DNA from: Robinsoniella peoriensis
GTDB lineage: Bacteria > Bacillota > Clostridia > Lachnospirales > Lachnospiraceae
Assembly (NCBI RefSeq): GCF_000797495.1
Contig: NZ_JTGN01000001.1
Span: 565,501-629,500 of the forward strand
Length of the DNA: 64,000 nucleotides
Direction: 5' to 3'
Numbering within the stretch: position 1 is the first letter of the stretch; every line of letters begins with the position of its first letter. Shown here piece by piece: positions 25,644 to 35,133 of the stretch. Under the pieces are notes generated by a model. The model was not told the origin of the DNA and did no database searches. It saw nothing but the letters and a program-made list of their open reading frames with translations. Made by a program: the position numbers and the translations under genes.

Positions 25644-26975
25644 TTATGCCTGAACAATCAGCTTTTGTGCATAAGCATTCATATTTGCATCTACGTTATA
25701 ATCATCAAACAGGCTCAGCTGGCGATATCCGTTTGCTTCAAAGGGAAGCTTTTCTCCCACGCTTAACAGATTGCGCAGAATATAATCTTCATCAATTTTA
25801 ACAGGATACATCATTCTTCCCTGACAGGTAATAAAATACAATGCTCTTTTGAGTACTACTCCCATCTTCTTTAAATCCTCAAACTTCAGATTCCCAAATC
25901 TTCTTGCCTGCACTATTCTTCTTGCCGATTTTGTTCCTATTCCGGGTACCCGTAGTAATGTAAAATAATCTGCCCGGTTAATTTCTATTGGAAAATTCTC
26001 CAGATGCCCCAATGCCCAGTCACATTTCGGATCAATCAGCACGTTAAAATTCGGCCGTTTTTCTGATAGCAGTTCTCCCGCCTGAAATCCATAAAAACGC
26101 AGCAGCCAGTCAGCCTGATACAGCCGGTGTTCCCGTAAAAGGGGCGGTCCCCCCGGCAGCATGGGCAGATTTGAGTCTTCATTCACATGCACAAATGCAG
26201 AATAAAACACACGCTTTAAGTCAAACTTCTGATACAGGGACTCTGCTACCGAGATGATCTCATAGTCATTCTCCGGCGTCGCTCCGATAATCATCTGGGT
26301 ACTCTGTCCTGCCGGCACAAATTTTGGTGCACTTCGATATACCGCCACGTCATATCGGTTCTCTTCCCGTCTGCTCTGAATCTGCCGCATAGGTGCCAGA
26401 ATTGTTTTGCGTGACTTATGAGGCGCCAGCTTCTTCAGACCTTCAGACGTGGGGAGTTCCAGATTGATACTCATTCTGTCTGCCAGAAACCCGGTCTTAT
26501 CTATTAAATCCTGGGAGGACCCCGGAATTGCTTTCACATGGATATATCCCTGAAAATGATATTCATTGCGCAGCTTATACAAAGTCTGATAAAGAAGCTC
26601 CATAGTATAATTTGGATTATGCAGTACCCCGGAACTTAAGAATAACCCTTCAATGTAATTTCTGCGGTAAAATTCCATTGTCAGCTCACATACTTCTTCC
26701 GGTGTAAAGGAAGTACGCACTACATCATTGGAAGCTCGATTGATGCAGTACTTACAGTCAAATATGCATTCATTTGTAAATAAAATCTTTAACAGCGATA
26801 TACATCTGCCGTCTGCTGAAAAACTATGGCAGATTCCCGGGGCTATACAATTGCCGATTCCTTTTCCATTTCCCTTGCGGTCAACACCGCTGGAAGTACA
26901 GGCCACATCATATTTCGCCGCATCCGATAAAATCTGTAATTTGTCATATACACTCATCGATTCCTGAATCTTCAT
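25644..26975 (-). CDS. Putative DNA modification/repair radical SAM protein
   Basis: 443-residue radical SAM enzyme. Cluster motif KILFTNECIFDCKYCINRASND (C-x3-C-x2-C) near residues 65-85, a barrel with LFLSSGV, VKAIPGSSQDLID and SINLELPTSEGLKKLAPHK, and a C-terminal helix-hairpin-helix YFTLLRVPGIGTKSARRIVQARR that suggests DNA contact. This layout matches the family genetically linked to uracil-DNA glycosylase-like proteins. Two LexA-type boxes flank its promoter. First gene of a two-gene cassette with the TIGR03915 protein. Confidence 0.9.
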   Translation of the reverse strand: MKIQESMSVYDKLQILSDAAKYDVACTSSGVDRKGNGKGIGNCIAPGICHSFSADGRCISLLKILFTNECIFDCKYCINRASNDVVRTSFTPEEVCELTMEFYRRNYIEGLFLSSGVLHNPNYTMELLYQTLYKLRNEYHFQGYIHVKAIPGSSQDLIDKTGFLADRMSINLELPTSEGLKKLAPHKSRKTILAPMRQIQSRREENRYDVAVYRSAPKFVPAGQSTQMIIGATPENDYEIISVAESLYQKFDLKRVFYSAFVHVNEDSNLPMLPGGPPLLREHRLYQADWLLRFYGFQAGELLSEKRPNFNVLIDPKCDWALGHLENFPIEINRADYFTLLRVPGIGTKSARRIVQARRFGNLKFEDLKKMGVVLKRALYFITCQGRMMYPVKIDEDYILRNLLSVGEKLPFEANGYRQLSLFDDYNVDANMNAYAQKLIVQA

Positions 26976-26989
26976 ATAAAATCACACCC

Positions 26990-27060
26990 CGAACATTTGT
27001 TTGTGTCTATTGTAGCACACGTTTGTCCGGGATGCAAGTTTTTTTTCGAACATATATTCG
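26990..27060 (-). promoter_or_regulatory. SOS-type promoter with two LexA-like boxes
   Basis: Minus strand -35 TTGCAT (27032-27037), 17 bp, -10 TACAAT (27009-27014). CGAAC-ATTT-GTTTG at 26990-27003 lies at the start of the transcript and CGAAC-ATAT-ATTCG at 27047-27060 lies just upstream of -35. Each matches nine of ten key positions of CGAAC-N4-GTTCG, the Gram-positive LexA box. Confidence 0.75.
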
Positions 27061-27082
27061 TTTTTTATTTGTTGATGAACCC

Positions 27083-27673
27083 TTAGAAAAAGCAAAAATA
27101 TCTTCCCGTTATCTGCTTATAGACAAGATACTCTTCGCCAAACACAATCTCAAGATATTTTTCTTCCTGTAAGATCTGAAGATGAAGCACCAGAATCGTA
27201 CATACCGTCACGGCCAAAAGTACAGGATTAAAAAATGCGGTTAAGATTCCAAGATACATCAGATCAAATCCTAAGAATGCAGGATTCCTGCTATATTTAT
27301 AGATGCCTTCTGTTATCATACTGGTATCTTCCTGATCCGGTATCCCTGCACGCCAGCTGTCTCTCATAGTCCACATAGCAATGATAAAGATTACTACTCC
27401 TGCTGCTGCCGCAATAATGCCTGCAATCCGGATGAATTCATTAAAATACCAGTGTGTTCCTTTTAATATACTGCCCAGTTCAAAAAAAACAATAAGTACC
27501 GTCAACACACCCAATACTCTTTCCACCAAAAGCGTAACAAAGTCTTTTTTGCCTTTTCCCATCTGATTTGTCTTTATTCCCTTTTTTCTCTGAAATAGCA
27601 TTTTTGAAAAGTATGCCCCATAAAAGCATATTAGAATAATAACTCCACTTATTTGCATAATACTCATTCTCAT
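27083..27673 (-). CDS. Isoprenylcysteine/phospholipid methyltransferase-like membrane protein
   Basis: 196-residue membrane protein of the ICMT/PEMT-like group. Hydrophobic helices at about 7-25, 45-70, 82-100 and 140-165. The SAM-binding end matches the family: GIYKYSRNPAFLGFDLMYLG (R-N-P/H-P motif) and LQEEKYLEIVFGEEYLVYKQ (E-E...Y). Prokaryotic members have mostly unknown methyl acceptors. It lies divergently arranged in function from neighbours and about 70 bp upstream of the SOS cassette, probably not part of it. GAGGAGGA precedes the ATG. Confidence 0.75.
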   Translation of the reverse strand: MRMSIMQISGVIILICFYGAYFSKMLFQRKKGIKTNQMGKGKKDFVTLLVERVLGVLTVLIVFFELGSILKGTHWYFNEFIRIAGIIAAAAGVVIFIIAMWTMRDSWRAGIPDQEDTSMITEGIYKYSRNPAFLGFDLMYLGILTAFFNPVLLAVTVCTILVLHLQILQEEKYLEIVFGEEYLVYKQITGRYFCFF

Positions 27674-27881
27674 CCATACTCCTCCTCTTTCTATAACATA
27701 TGTTCATTTGTTCATATATGATAACATATATTTCCATAAATGCAAAGTATTTTCTGAATTTATTATTTCATTTCAGGTGGTTTTTATTCCAAAATTTTCA
27801 ATATCTGCAAATAGTATGTAGTTTACCCTCTGATATGCAAAACATGCAGTGCTGAAAAAGCCACTGCATGTAATATCATAA

Positions 27882-28718
27882 CTATTTAATTTTCCGCAAT
27901 GCTTCTGCAGCATCACTGATATACTCATTTTCGGCCTCTTCAAAACATCCTTCATCCGCCATTCTTGCGAATTCCGGATCGATCGGCATTTTGCCTAACA
28001 GTTCTACGTCCAGCTCTTTTGCAATGTCTTCAATATGGCTTTCTCCAAAGATCTTAATCTCTTTGCCGCAATCCGGACATTTTAAATAGCTGTAGTTTTC
28101 AACGATTCCAAGCACCCGGATGTTCATGCTCTTCGCCATACTGTATGCTTTCTTTACGATCATACGTACTAAATCCTGCGGGGAAGATACAATCACAATT
28201 CCATCTACCGGAAGTGACTGGAATACCGTAAGGGGGACATCACCTGTTCCCGGAGGCATATCCACAAGCAGATAATCCAGTTCTCCCCAGATTACGTCCG
28301 TCCAGAACTGTTTTACCATATTAGAAATTACCGGACCTCTCCAGATTACCGGAGCTTCCTCGTCCGGAAGCAGAAGGTTTACAGACATAACTTTAATATC
28401 ATTTTTAGCGAGCATCGGATAAATTCCCTGATCGTCGCCCTGTGCAGGACCGTGGAGTCCATACATTTTAGGAATAGACGGACCGGTAATATCCGCATCC
28501 AGAATTCCTACCCGGTACCCCTGAGCGGTCAGCTTATTTGCAAGAGATGCGGTAACCATAGATTTACCAACTCCACCCTTACCGCTGACGATTCCGATTA
28601 CATGTTTGATCTCCGTATAGATATTAGGTTCCACAAGAAAACTTTTCGGATTCTTGCTTGGACACCCTTCGCAACTTTCTTTGGTACAGCTTGAATTGCT
28701 GCATTCTTTTTCTGACAT
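27882..28718 (-). CDS. mrp: Mrp/NBP35-family ATPase (Fe-S cluster carrier)
   Basis: Cytoplasmic P-loop ATPase of 278 residues that binds and transfers Fe-S clusters. Seen: Cys-rich start MSEKECSNSSCTKESCEGC (possible extra cluster ligands), deviant Walker A GIVSGKGGVGKSMVTASLA, LDADITGPSIPKMYGL, VDMPPGTGDVPLTV, and the conserved CPDCGK pair near residue 215 that bridges the cluster at the dimer interface. Single gene with AGGAGG upstream. Confidence 0.92.
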   Translation of the reverse strand: MSEKECSNSSCTKESCEGCPSKNPKSFLVEPNIYTEIKHVIGIVSGKGGVGKSMVTASLANKLTAQGYRVGILDADITGPSIPKMYGLHGPAQGDDQGIYPMLAKNDIKVMSVNLLLPDEEAPVIWRGPVISNMVKQFWTDVIWGELDYLLVDMPPGTGDVPLTVFQSLPVDGIVIVSSPQDLVRMIVKKAYSMAKSMNIRVLGIVENYSYLKCPDCGKEIKIFGESHIEDIAKELDVELLGKMPIDPEFARMADEGCFEEAENEYISDAAEALRKIK

Positions 28719-28757
28719 GATTTTTCCTCCTTAAAACTTATTATCTTTTTATATCCA

Positions 28758-29945
28758 TCATTTCTGATTTTTTGATTTTTGAATTTTCTCTCCTACAGAC
28801 TCAATGTACTTAGCTTCCGGGACAGCTTTCTTTTTTAATCTTCCATATACGGACTCCCGGAACAGTGCATATAGGACTGATACCAGTGGTACAAAGACCA
28901 GCATTCCGAAAAGTCCCATCAGGCTTCCGCCCAAAGTTACAGCAATCATAACCCAGAGGCTTGGCAGCCCTACGGAATTTCCAACAACTCTCGGATACAT
29001 AAAGTGCTCATCTATCTGCTGAAGTACAATAATAAATACAACAAACCAAAGTGCTTTAATTGGGTTGGTTACCAGAATCAGCAGCGCTCCCAGTCCGGTA
29101 CCGATAAACGCTCCAAGCACCGGAATTAAGGTTGTAAATCCAATCAGTACCGAAATACTGATCGCATATGGAAAATTGAATATTAACATTCCAATATAGC
29201 AGAGCAGTCCAAAGAGCAAGGCTTCCATACACTGCCCCGAAATAAACCCGGTAAATGTCCTGCTTGTCAGATGTCCGATTTCCGTAATTCGGTCCGCCTT
29301 GCCCTGAGGCAGATAAGCATACAAAATTTTACGGAACTGGGTACCCAGTTTTTCTTTTTGTGCCAAAATGTAAATAGAGAAAATGACCCCCAGCATGATA
29401 GTTGTCAGCACACCGATCACTGATGTTGCCACTCCAAGAGTGGAAGACAATACATTTGTAACCCCGCTTTGCAAGACTCCCAGCACCCGTTCTACGATAG
29501 ACGGCCAATTCACTTCTAATTTTGAGATATAGTCCGTAATATCCGGATAGTTCTTCGCCAGACCTTTAAGCCAGCCGTCTAACTGGTCTATAAATTGCGG
29601 AAATCCCTGATTCAGTGACTTCACTGTGTTTACCATTTCCGGAATTACAGTCATAATAACAAATACGATAATTCCGATCGCAAGGGCATATGAAAGGATA
29701 ATGCCGGTAAAACGAAGGACATTTTGCTTATCTTTAATCACTTTTCCCAGGTACTTCTCAAAAAACCGAAGGGGCACATTTAGCACGAATGCGATCGCAC
29801 CACCCAAAATGATTGGTGAGCAAATGCCGATGACATAACTTAACCCCCGAAAGAGTAAGTCATGATTATTCAACCCCCAATACAGCACAATAGCAAAAGC
29901 GATTGCAATAAAAATAGTTTTCTTATTATTGATTTTAAATTCCAA
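28758..29945 (-). CDS. AI-2E family transporter (PerM/YtvI type)
   Basis: 395-residue membrane protein with about eight transmembrane helices. N-terminal KTIFIAIAFAIVLYWGLN and SYVIGICSPIILGGAIAFVLNVPLRFFE, a soluble amphipathic middle (150-210), and the conserved C-terminal GFTTLIPVLGAFIGTGLGALLIL and QQIDEHFMYPRVVGNSVGLPSLWVMIAV. Members export various small solutes or ions; AI-2 transport is not implied. The likely start is TTG 29945 with GGAGC upstream. It lies 16 bp after ktrB, so an operon is likely. Confidence 0.88.
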   Translation of the reverse strand: MEFKINNKKTIFIAIAFAIVLYWGLNNHDLLFRGLSYVIGICSPIILGGAIAFVLNVPLRFFEKYLGKVIKDKQNVLRFTGIILSYALAIGIIVFVIMTVIPEMVNTVKSLNQGFPQFIDQLDGWLKGLAKNYPDITDYISKLEVNWPSIVERVLGVLQSGVTNVLSSTLGVATSVIGVLTTIMLGVIFSIYILAQKEKLGTQFRKILYAYLPQGKADRITEIGHLTSRTFTGFISGQCMEALLFGLLCYIGMLIFNFPYAISISVLIGFTTLIPVLGAFIGTGLGALLILVTNPIKALWFVVFIIVLQQIDEHFMYPRVVGNSVGLPSLWVMIAVTLGGSLMGLFGMLVFVPLVSVLYALFRESVYGRLKKKAVPEAKYIESVGEKIQKSKNQK

Positions 29946-29961
29946 GCTTTAAGCTCCTTCC

Positions 29962-31305
29962 TTATCCTACAAGTATTTTTTCCTGAGGAAGCTCGATTGG
30001 AGATATCTTTTTTCTTTCTGTAAAGGAAAGAGCAAATGACAGACTTCCTAATCTTCCGCAGTACATTAGTATCATAACTGCAATTCTTGAAACCGGCAGT
30101 AACTCTCTGGTAATCCCAGTGGTCATGCCTACCGTACCGATACCGGACATGGCTTCGAACATTACATCCGTAAGCTGCAGGGGCTGAATGGTACAAATCA
30201 GCATTACTGCCCCCAAAGAAAGAATTAGGTTAATACACAAAACTGCACTTGCCTTCTTAATGGCTTCATCATCTATCCGGCGCTTAAATATATTAATTCC
30301 TCTGGTCCGCATCATGGATGCACGCATGTACATGATAAATACCACAACCGTAGTTGTCTTGATACCTCCCGCTGTAGAACCGGGGCTGCCGCCAATAAAC
30401 ATCAAAATGGTTGTCAGAAGCTTACTGCTCTGGGACAGCGCCGCAGTATCGGTTGTATTAAATCCAGCCGTTCTAGCTGTTACTGAATCAAACATCGCGG
30501 TGAGAAAAGCTTCTCCATTCCCCATATGGGCTGATAAATTATTTCTCTCAAAGATGGCAAACAGAAATGCTCCGCCAAATACCAGAATACCGGTTGTAAT
30601 GATAACAATTTTTGAATGTACATGAAATTTCTTAAAATGCCATTTATGAATGATAATATCATCCCACACCAAAAATCCAATTCCACCAATAATAACCAGA
30701 GACATGATTGTCAGGTTTACCAGCCAGTCCCCGGAATACTGCGTCAGGGAAGCATAGGGTTCATATTTCCCCATCAGGTCAAATCCTGCATTACAAAAGG
30801 CGGATATGGAATGAAAAATTCCGTTTCCAACTCCTTCAATCAGCCCGAATTCCGGAATAAATCGAATGGAAAGCAGTATTGCCCCGGTTCCTTCTATAAT
30901 CAGGGTCCCAATCAATATCTTTTTTACGAATCCCACCACTCCGCCAAGCTGCATGGCATTGAGGCTCTCAGATATCAAGCCCCTTTCCCGAAGGCCAATC
31001 CTTCTGTGCAAAGCCATTGCAAGAAGCACTCCAAATGTCATAAACCCAAGCCCGCCAATCTGTATCATTGTAATAATGACAATCTGGCCGAAGAGACTCC
31101 AGTGGGTATACGTATCAACCACTACAAGCCCTGTGACACAGGAGGCACTCGTTGCTGTAAACATACAGTCTAAAAACGGCGTTACGGTCCCATTTCTACT
31201 GGAAACAGGAAGCATCAGAAGCAGTGTTCCACCCATAATCAGAAGAAAGAATCCCAGTGCAATAATCTGCATTTTTGATAGTTTCTTACGAGTTATTTTT
31301 ATCAT
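29962..31305 (-). CDS. TrkH/KtrB-type potassium uptake channel subunit
   Basis: 447-residue potassium translocating subunit with four M1-P-M2 repeats. Selectivity-filter loops: SASCVTGLVVVDTYTHW, ISAFCNAGFDLMG, ARTAGFNTTDTAAL and MSGIGTVGMTTGITREL. The gating loop GGSPGSTAGGIKTTT is present. KtrB normally works with the cytosolic RCK partner KtrA, which is not next to it here. The start MIKITRKKLSK has only a weak ribosome binding site. Followed by the AI-2E transporter. Confidence 0.93.
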   Translation of the reverse strand: MIKITRKKLSKMQIIALGFFLLIMGGTLLLMLPVSSRNGTVTPFLDCMFTATSASCVTGLVVVDTYTHWSLFGQIVIITMIQIGGLGFMTFGVLLAMALHRRIGLRERGLISESLNAMQLGGVVGFVKKILIGTLIIEGTGAILLSIRFIPEFGLIEGVGNGIFHSISAFCNAGFDLMGKYEPYASLTQYSGDWLVNLTIMSLVIIGGIGFLVWDDIIIHKWHFKKFHVHSKIVIITTGILVFGGAFLFAIFERNNLSAHMGNGEAFLTAMFDSVTARTAGFNTTDTAALSQSSKLLTTILMFIGGSPGSTAGGIKTTTVVVFIMYMRASMMRTRGINIFKRRIDDEAIKKASAVLCINLILSLGAVMLICTIQPLQLTDVMFEAMSGIGTVGMTTGITRELLPVSRIAVMILMYCGRLGSLSFALSFTERKKISPIELPQEKILVG

Positions 31306-31351
31306 TCTGCCAATTCTGATTTCACCAATGTCCTACGCTCTAGAGACTGCT

Positions 31352-32299
31352 CTAGCCAAGACTTTTCAGGAAATCCAGAACCCTTTCTTCATATTCTTTT
31401 CTTGCAATATAATAGCTTTCCGCATGTGAGGCTCCTTTTACAATCCAGATCTGTTTTCTGGACGCACATGCATCGTAGATTTCTCTGCCCATGCTGGCGG
31501 GAACAAATCTATCCTTATCGCCATGAATAATGAATACAGGAATGTCTGTATTCGCTACTTCTTTTCTGGCATCACAGTCTTTAAAACCATACCCGGCTGT
31601 AAATTTATTAATCAGATTCACTACCGGCAAAACCGGATATACCGGACAATGATATTTATTCTTTAAAAGATACGCAAATTCTTCCCAGGGGGATGTGAAT
31701 CCGCAGTCCGCCACAATTCCCTTTACGGAAGGAGGAAGACTTATGGAACTGGCCATTAGTACAGCTGCCGCTCCCATTGATATTCCATGCAGGTAAATAG
31801 AACATTTTCCATTATAACGGTCATGCAGAAAACGTGTCCAGCGGTAAACATCTTCCCGGTCCAGACAACCATATCCCACATATTTACCTTCGCTGGCGCC
31901 ATGTGCTCTGTCATCCACCAACAGAACGTGATAACCGTTTTCATGGAAGAAATAGGACATGGCTGCATACTCATTATCCCCACAACTGGTATATCCATGT
32001 ACTGCCAGCACAACTTTTTCTGAATCTTCTTTCGCCGGAAGCAGCACACCTTTTAACTTAAGTCCGTCAAAGGAAGTGATACTGACCGGCTCAGTTTTTT
32101 GCTGATCCAGCCATGCCAGCCTGTTGCGTATAAACGGCAGGGTTGTTTCCCAATGAGTTCCCGCTTTCGCTTCTTCCGTTGCATGTCTGGGTGGATTTTC
32201 CACTCTGGGCACTGCCCTTCTCCAGAAAGCATAGGAGCCTGCGCCTACTGCTGCGATCCCTGCTGCAATTGCTGCTTTTATTACTTTTGAAGTTTTCAT
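31352..32299 (-). CDS. Alpha/beta hydrolase with N-terminal membrane anchor
   Basis: 315 residues. Hydrophobic N-terminus (KAAIAAGIAAVGAGSYAFW) suggests a signal anchor. Hydrolase core: VVLAVHGYTSCGDNEY (oxyanion region), HVLLVDDRAHGASEG, IYLHGISMGAAAVLM (nucleophile Ser in G-I-S-M-G), VKGIVADCGFTSPWEE, IPVFIIHGDKDRFVP (Asp) and GASHAESYY (His). Similar to Bacillus YqkD-type serine peptidase-like hydrolases; the substrate is unknown. ATG 32299 is preferred over 32305 from the distance to AAAGGAG. Confidence 0.87.
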   Translation of the reverse strand: MKTSKVIKAAIAAGIAAVGAGSYAFWRRAVPRVENPPRHATEEAKAGTHWETTLPFIRNRLAWLDQQKTEPVSITSFDGLKLKGVLLPAKEDSEKVVLAVHGYTSCGDNEYAAMSYFFHENGYHVLLVDDRAHGASEGKYVGYGCLDREDVYRWTRFLHDRYNGKCSIYLHGISMGAAAVLMASSISLPPSVKGIVADCGFTSPWEEFAYLLKNKYHCPVYPVLPVVNLINKFTAGYGFKDCDARKEVANTDIPVFIIHGDKDRFVPASMGREIYDACASRKQIWIVKGASHAESYYIARKEYEERVLDFLKSLG

Positions 32300-32318
32300 A
32301 AACATCTACTCCTTTCTA

Positions 32319-34103
32319 CTACCATTCCAATAGCTTCTTTAAATAAAGGCAAACGACATTTGAAAAGCTGCTGATATCACGGATATATGCAAAATCTTTC
32401 CCGAAAATCTTTTTCTCCGCTGCCAGGTCATGTTCTTTCCCTGCAAATACTCCCAATACAAATATTCCCATATTCCGAAGCTTTCGCACCTCGAAAGCAG
32501 TATCTGACACTGCATAATCCCCATGATACGGTTTGGGATTCCGACTGCCTGGACGGTTTACAATCACATCATTCGGCCTGCCATCACTTAATACAATCAA
32601 AATTTTATTTTCTTCTTCCCGCTGATACAGGGAATCACCTGCCGCCCGGATTGCCAGACCATCACGGTTATTCGAAGACGTGGTATACTCAAATATCTTG
32701 CGGTTTGCACTTCTGCTCTCGTCATATTCACGAAAACGCTGCATTACCGTATAATCCCAAAAGCTGCAAAAACTCATAACCCGGTGAGGAATCCCCACGT
32801 TACTAAGCGCCTCACTGATTATAAACGACTGAAGTGCTACCTGCCCCTGACGGTCCCTCTGGGATCCGCTGGCATCCATCAGAATATCCACTACAAATTC
32901 CGAAGAATTCTGCTTACATGCTTTTGTAAAGAGCTTCCCGGAATCTGCCCTGCCCACCCTCCACAGGCGGCTTGGAACAATCTGACCATAATCCGATTTT
33001 ACATAATCGATCTCATTGCGAAGCATCAGGGAACGTCTAAGATTATCTGTCATAATTTCAATATTGCGTCTGGAAAGCGTTTTGCTGTTATGATAGACCA
33101 GACGATTCTTATCCGCCTGCTTTTTGGCATTTACATATTGTGCATTTACACGTACTGTATTTTCCAATACACCATCGGTATAATACAGGCTGCAGTCTGC
33201 ATGGGCTCCGGTACACAATCGGTGATTGATACGCTTTTGTTCCAGCGGATTTAAATATGAACGGCCATAAGTCAATTCAATATACCCATAGACTTTTGCA
33301 GCTGCTTTCTCATCCAGGATAATTACACGCTGACCGCTTTTTTTCTTTTCCTGCTCCAAAGACTCTTCTTCCTGCATTTCATCAAAGGAAGTAACCTGAT
33401 TGCCCACCTGCTCCAGGTACTGTTCCAGCAAATCTTCATACATGTCTTCTTCTAACAGGTCTTTCCAGTCAAACTCTTTCAGATCCTCAAATGTAACCGC
33501 AAGAACGTGTTCCAGGTCCCCATGCTTTTTCACAAAATTTTTGTCTACTACAGTGTTATAAAGATGATCCACCGTTTTAATAATCTCCATGGTATCCTGT
33601 ACTTCTTCAAGCTGCCTTACCGTCTCTGCCGTATCCAGAATCATCTTCTCCGCCGTGAGATTACCGGTGAGCGCCTGGCGCATCAGACAGATCTTTACTC
33701 TGCCCATAAAAGACTGGGTCATTTTCCCAAAGTCATAATCTAATATGGCTTCAAACGCTTTTTTACGTATTCTAGGCACTCCCGGCCGTTCCGCTGATAC
33801 TTTTCTGACAGATGCAGCATCAACGCAGATCTGCGCAATATTCATAAGCTGGGCTTCTTCTGCACCGTAGTATACCTTCTTAACAATATACATCGCAAAC
33901 TGATCTTTGTCAAAAAAGCGGGCAAAAGCTCCCTGCTTTATTGCATCATAAAGGGATAAATATTTAGACTTGCGAAAAGAAGCCACATCCAGCTTTACAT
34001 CCAGCTGGTAATCGCCGCTTACTGTCCACATCAGATTCTTTATTCGGTTTTCTATCTCTATTTCATCCTCAAGGGGATCTGTATTCTGTTCTAAATCTGT
34101 CAT
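32319..34103 (-). CDS. VWA-domain protein, partner of a MoxR-type ATPase
   Basis: 594 residues: helical N-terminal part (1-300), then from about 400 a von Willebrand A domain with MIDAS motif FVVDILMDASGSQRDRQ and KILIVLSDGRPNDVIVNRPG. The layout resembles CobT/NorD-type subunits that work with MoxR/CbbQ-type AAA+ ATPases to activate metalloenzymes. The AAA+ gene lies 41 bp upstream on the same strand, so the pair forms one unit. No target enzyme is encoded nearby, so the function is unknown. Confidence 0.85.
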   Translation of the reverse strand: MTDLEQNTDPLEDEIEIENRIKNLMWTVSGDYQLDVKLDVASFRKSKYLSLYDAIKQGAFARFFDKDQFAMYIVKKVYYGAEEAQLMNIAQICVDAASVRKVSAERPGVPRIRKKAFEAILDYDFGKMTQSFMGRVKICLMRQALTGNLTAEKMILDTAETVRQLEEVQDTMEIIKTVDHLYNTVVDKNFVKKHGDLEHVLAVTFEDLKEFDWKDLLEEDMYEDLLEQYLEQVGNQVTSFDEMQEEESLEQEKKKSGQRVIILDEKAAAKVYGYIELTYGRSYLNPLEQKRINHRLCTGAHADCSLYYTDGVLENTVRVNAQYVNAKKQADKNRLVYHNSKTLSRRNIEIMTDNLRRSLMLRNEIDYVKSDYGQIVPSRLWRVGRADSGKLFTKACKQNSSEFVVDILMDASGSQRDRQGQVALQSFIISEALSNVGIPHRVMSFCSFWDYTVMQRFREYDESRSANRKIFEYTTSSNNRDGLAIRAAGDSLYQREEENKILIVLSDGRPNDVIVNRPGSRNPKPYHGDYAVSDTAFEVRKLRNMGIFVLGVFAGKEHDLAAEKKIFGKDFAYIRDISSFSNVVCLYLKKLLEW

Positions 34104-34144
34104 CTGTCTACCTCAAAACTGTTATACTGCCAGTGACTATATCT

Positions 34145-35062
34145 TCAAAATATACTGGCACTGCTCCAGTCCTCCGGAATACGCGTCATTACGATATCTT
34201 CAATGAGTTCCCGTTCAAATATATCAAAACTCTTATTGATGATCCCCATGCGTATAGCCAGTTCCGGCGCAAGACCTGCCTGAATCGTTTTGATCGCTCC
34301 AATCAATCCGCGAAGATCCAGCGGTTTTGTAGAAATCTCATTATTAGAAGCTTTCTCCTGTAAATCCATAAATACACCTGTCAGCTGCTTCAGCCCGGTT
34401 TCTTTAGCATCCGGGAAAAGTTCTATTAATATTTGCAGAAGCGTTTCCTCTGTAACCGGAGGCATATCAATTACCATAAACCTGGAAACCAACGCTTCAT
34501 TTAATTCCTTTGTACCTGCATATCCGTAATTCATGGTTCCTATAAAACGAGCCGCTTCGTGCAGTTCGATTTTTTCATATCCCGGAATATCGATCATTCT
34601 CCGGTAATCCAGGGTTGCATGCAATACGGATACCGCATCATTTTTTGCCATGTTAATTTCATCAAAAATTCCAAAGCCGCCATTTACGGCACATTCATAT
34701 ACCGGACCGGTACGCAGCTGAACCTCGTTATTTTTAAATGTATCCGTTCCGATCAAAGAGGAACTGTCTGTATTCACATTAAACGATATATTATAGGAAG
34801 GCCTTCCAAATATATATGCCAGATTTTCAGCCAGGACATTCTTTCCTGTAGCCTTAGTTCCGGAAAGTAATACATTTTCGCCCTGAAGAAGGGCTGTTGC
34901 TGCCATTTCAAATACTTCTTTTCCAAGAAACGGTATCTGCGGCTTTACAATACGGTTTGTAAATCTCTCTTCTGCCGGGTATTTCTTCCGGAACTTTTCT
35001 ATATCCGCTAACAGCCCTTCGCTTACCTGCTGCTCTTTCAACGACGCAAATATCTGTTCCAT
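34145..35062 (-). CDS. MoxR-type AAA+ ATPase
   Basis: 305-residue AAA+ protein. Seen: LSGTKATGKNVLAENLAYI (Walker A with unusual GTKATGKN), GFGIFDEINMAKNDAVSVLHATLDYRR (Walker B D-E plus MoxR helix), RFIGTMNYGYAGTKELNEALVSRF (sensor 1 and arginine finger). ATG 35062 follows AGGAGG; the frame start at 35110 does not. Operon with the VWA gene downstream and a small protein upstream. Confidence 0.88.
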   Translation of the reverse strand: MEQIFASLKEQQVSEGLLADIEKFRKKYPAEERFTNRIVKPQIPFLGKEVFEMAATALLQGENVLLSGTKATGKNVLAENLAYIFGRPSYNISFNVNTDSSSLIGTDTFKNNEVQLRTGPVYECAVNGGFGIFDEINMAKNDAVSVLHATLDYRRMIDIPGYEKIELHEAARFIGTMNYGYAGTKELNEALVSRFMVIDMPPVTEETLLQILIELFPDAKETGLKQLTGVFMDLQEKASNNEISTKPLDLRGLIGAIKTIQAGLAPELAIRMGIINKSFDIFERELIEDIVMTRIPEDWSSASIF

Positions 35063-35133
35063 GTTTTCCTCCTGTGATTTCACATTTCTTATTTGCAAAA
35101 GTGGATACATCTAAATGTACCCACCCAATTTTC

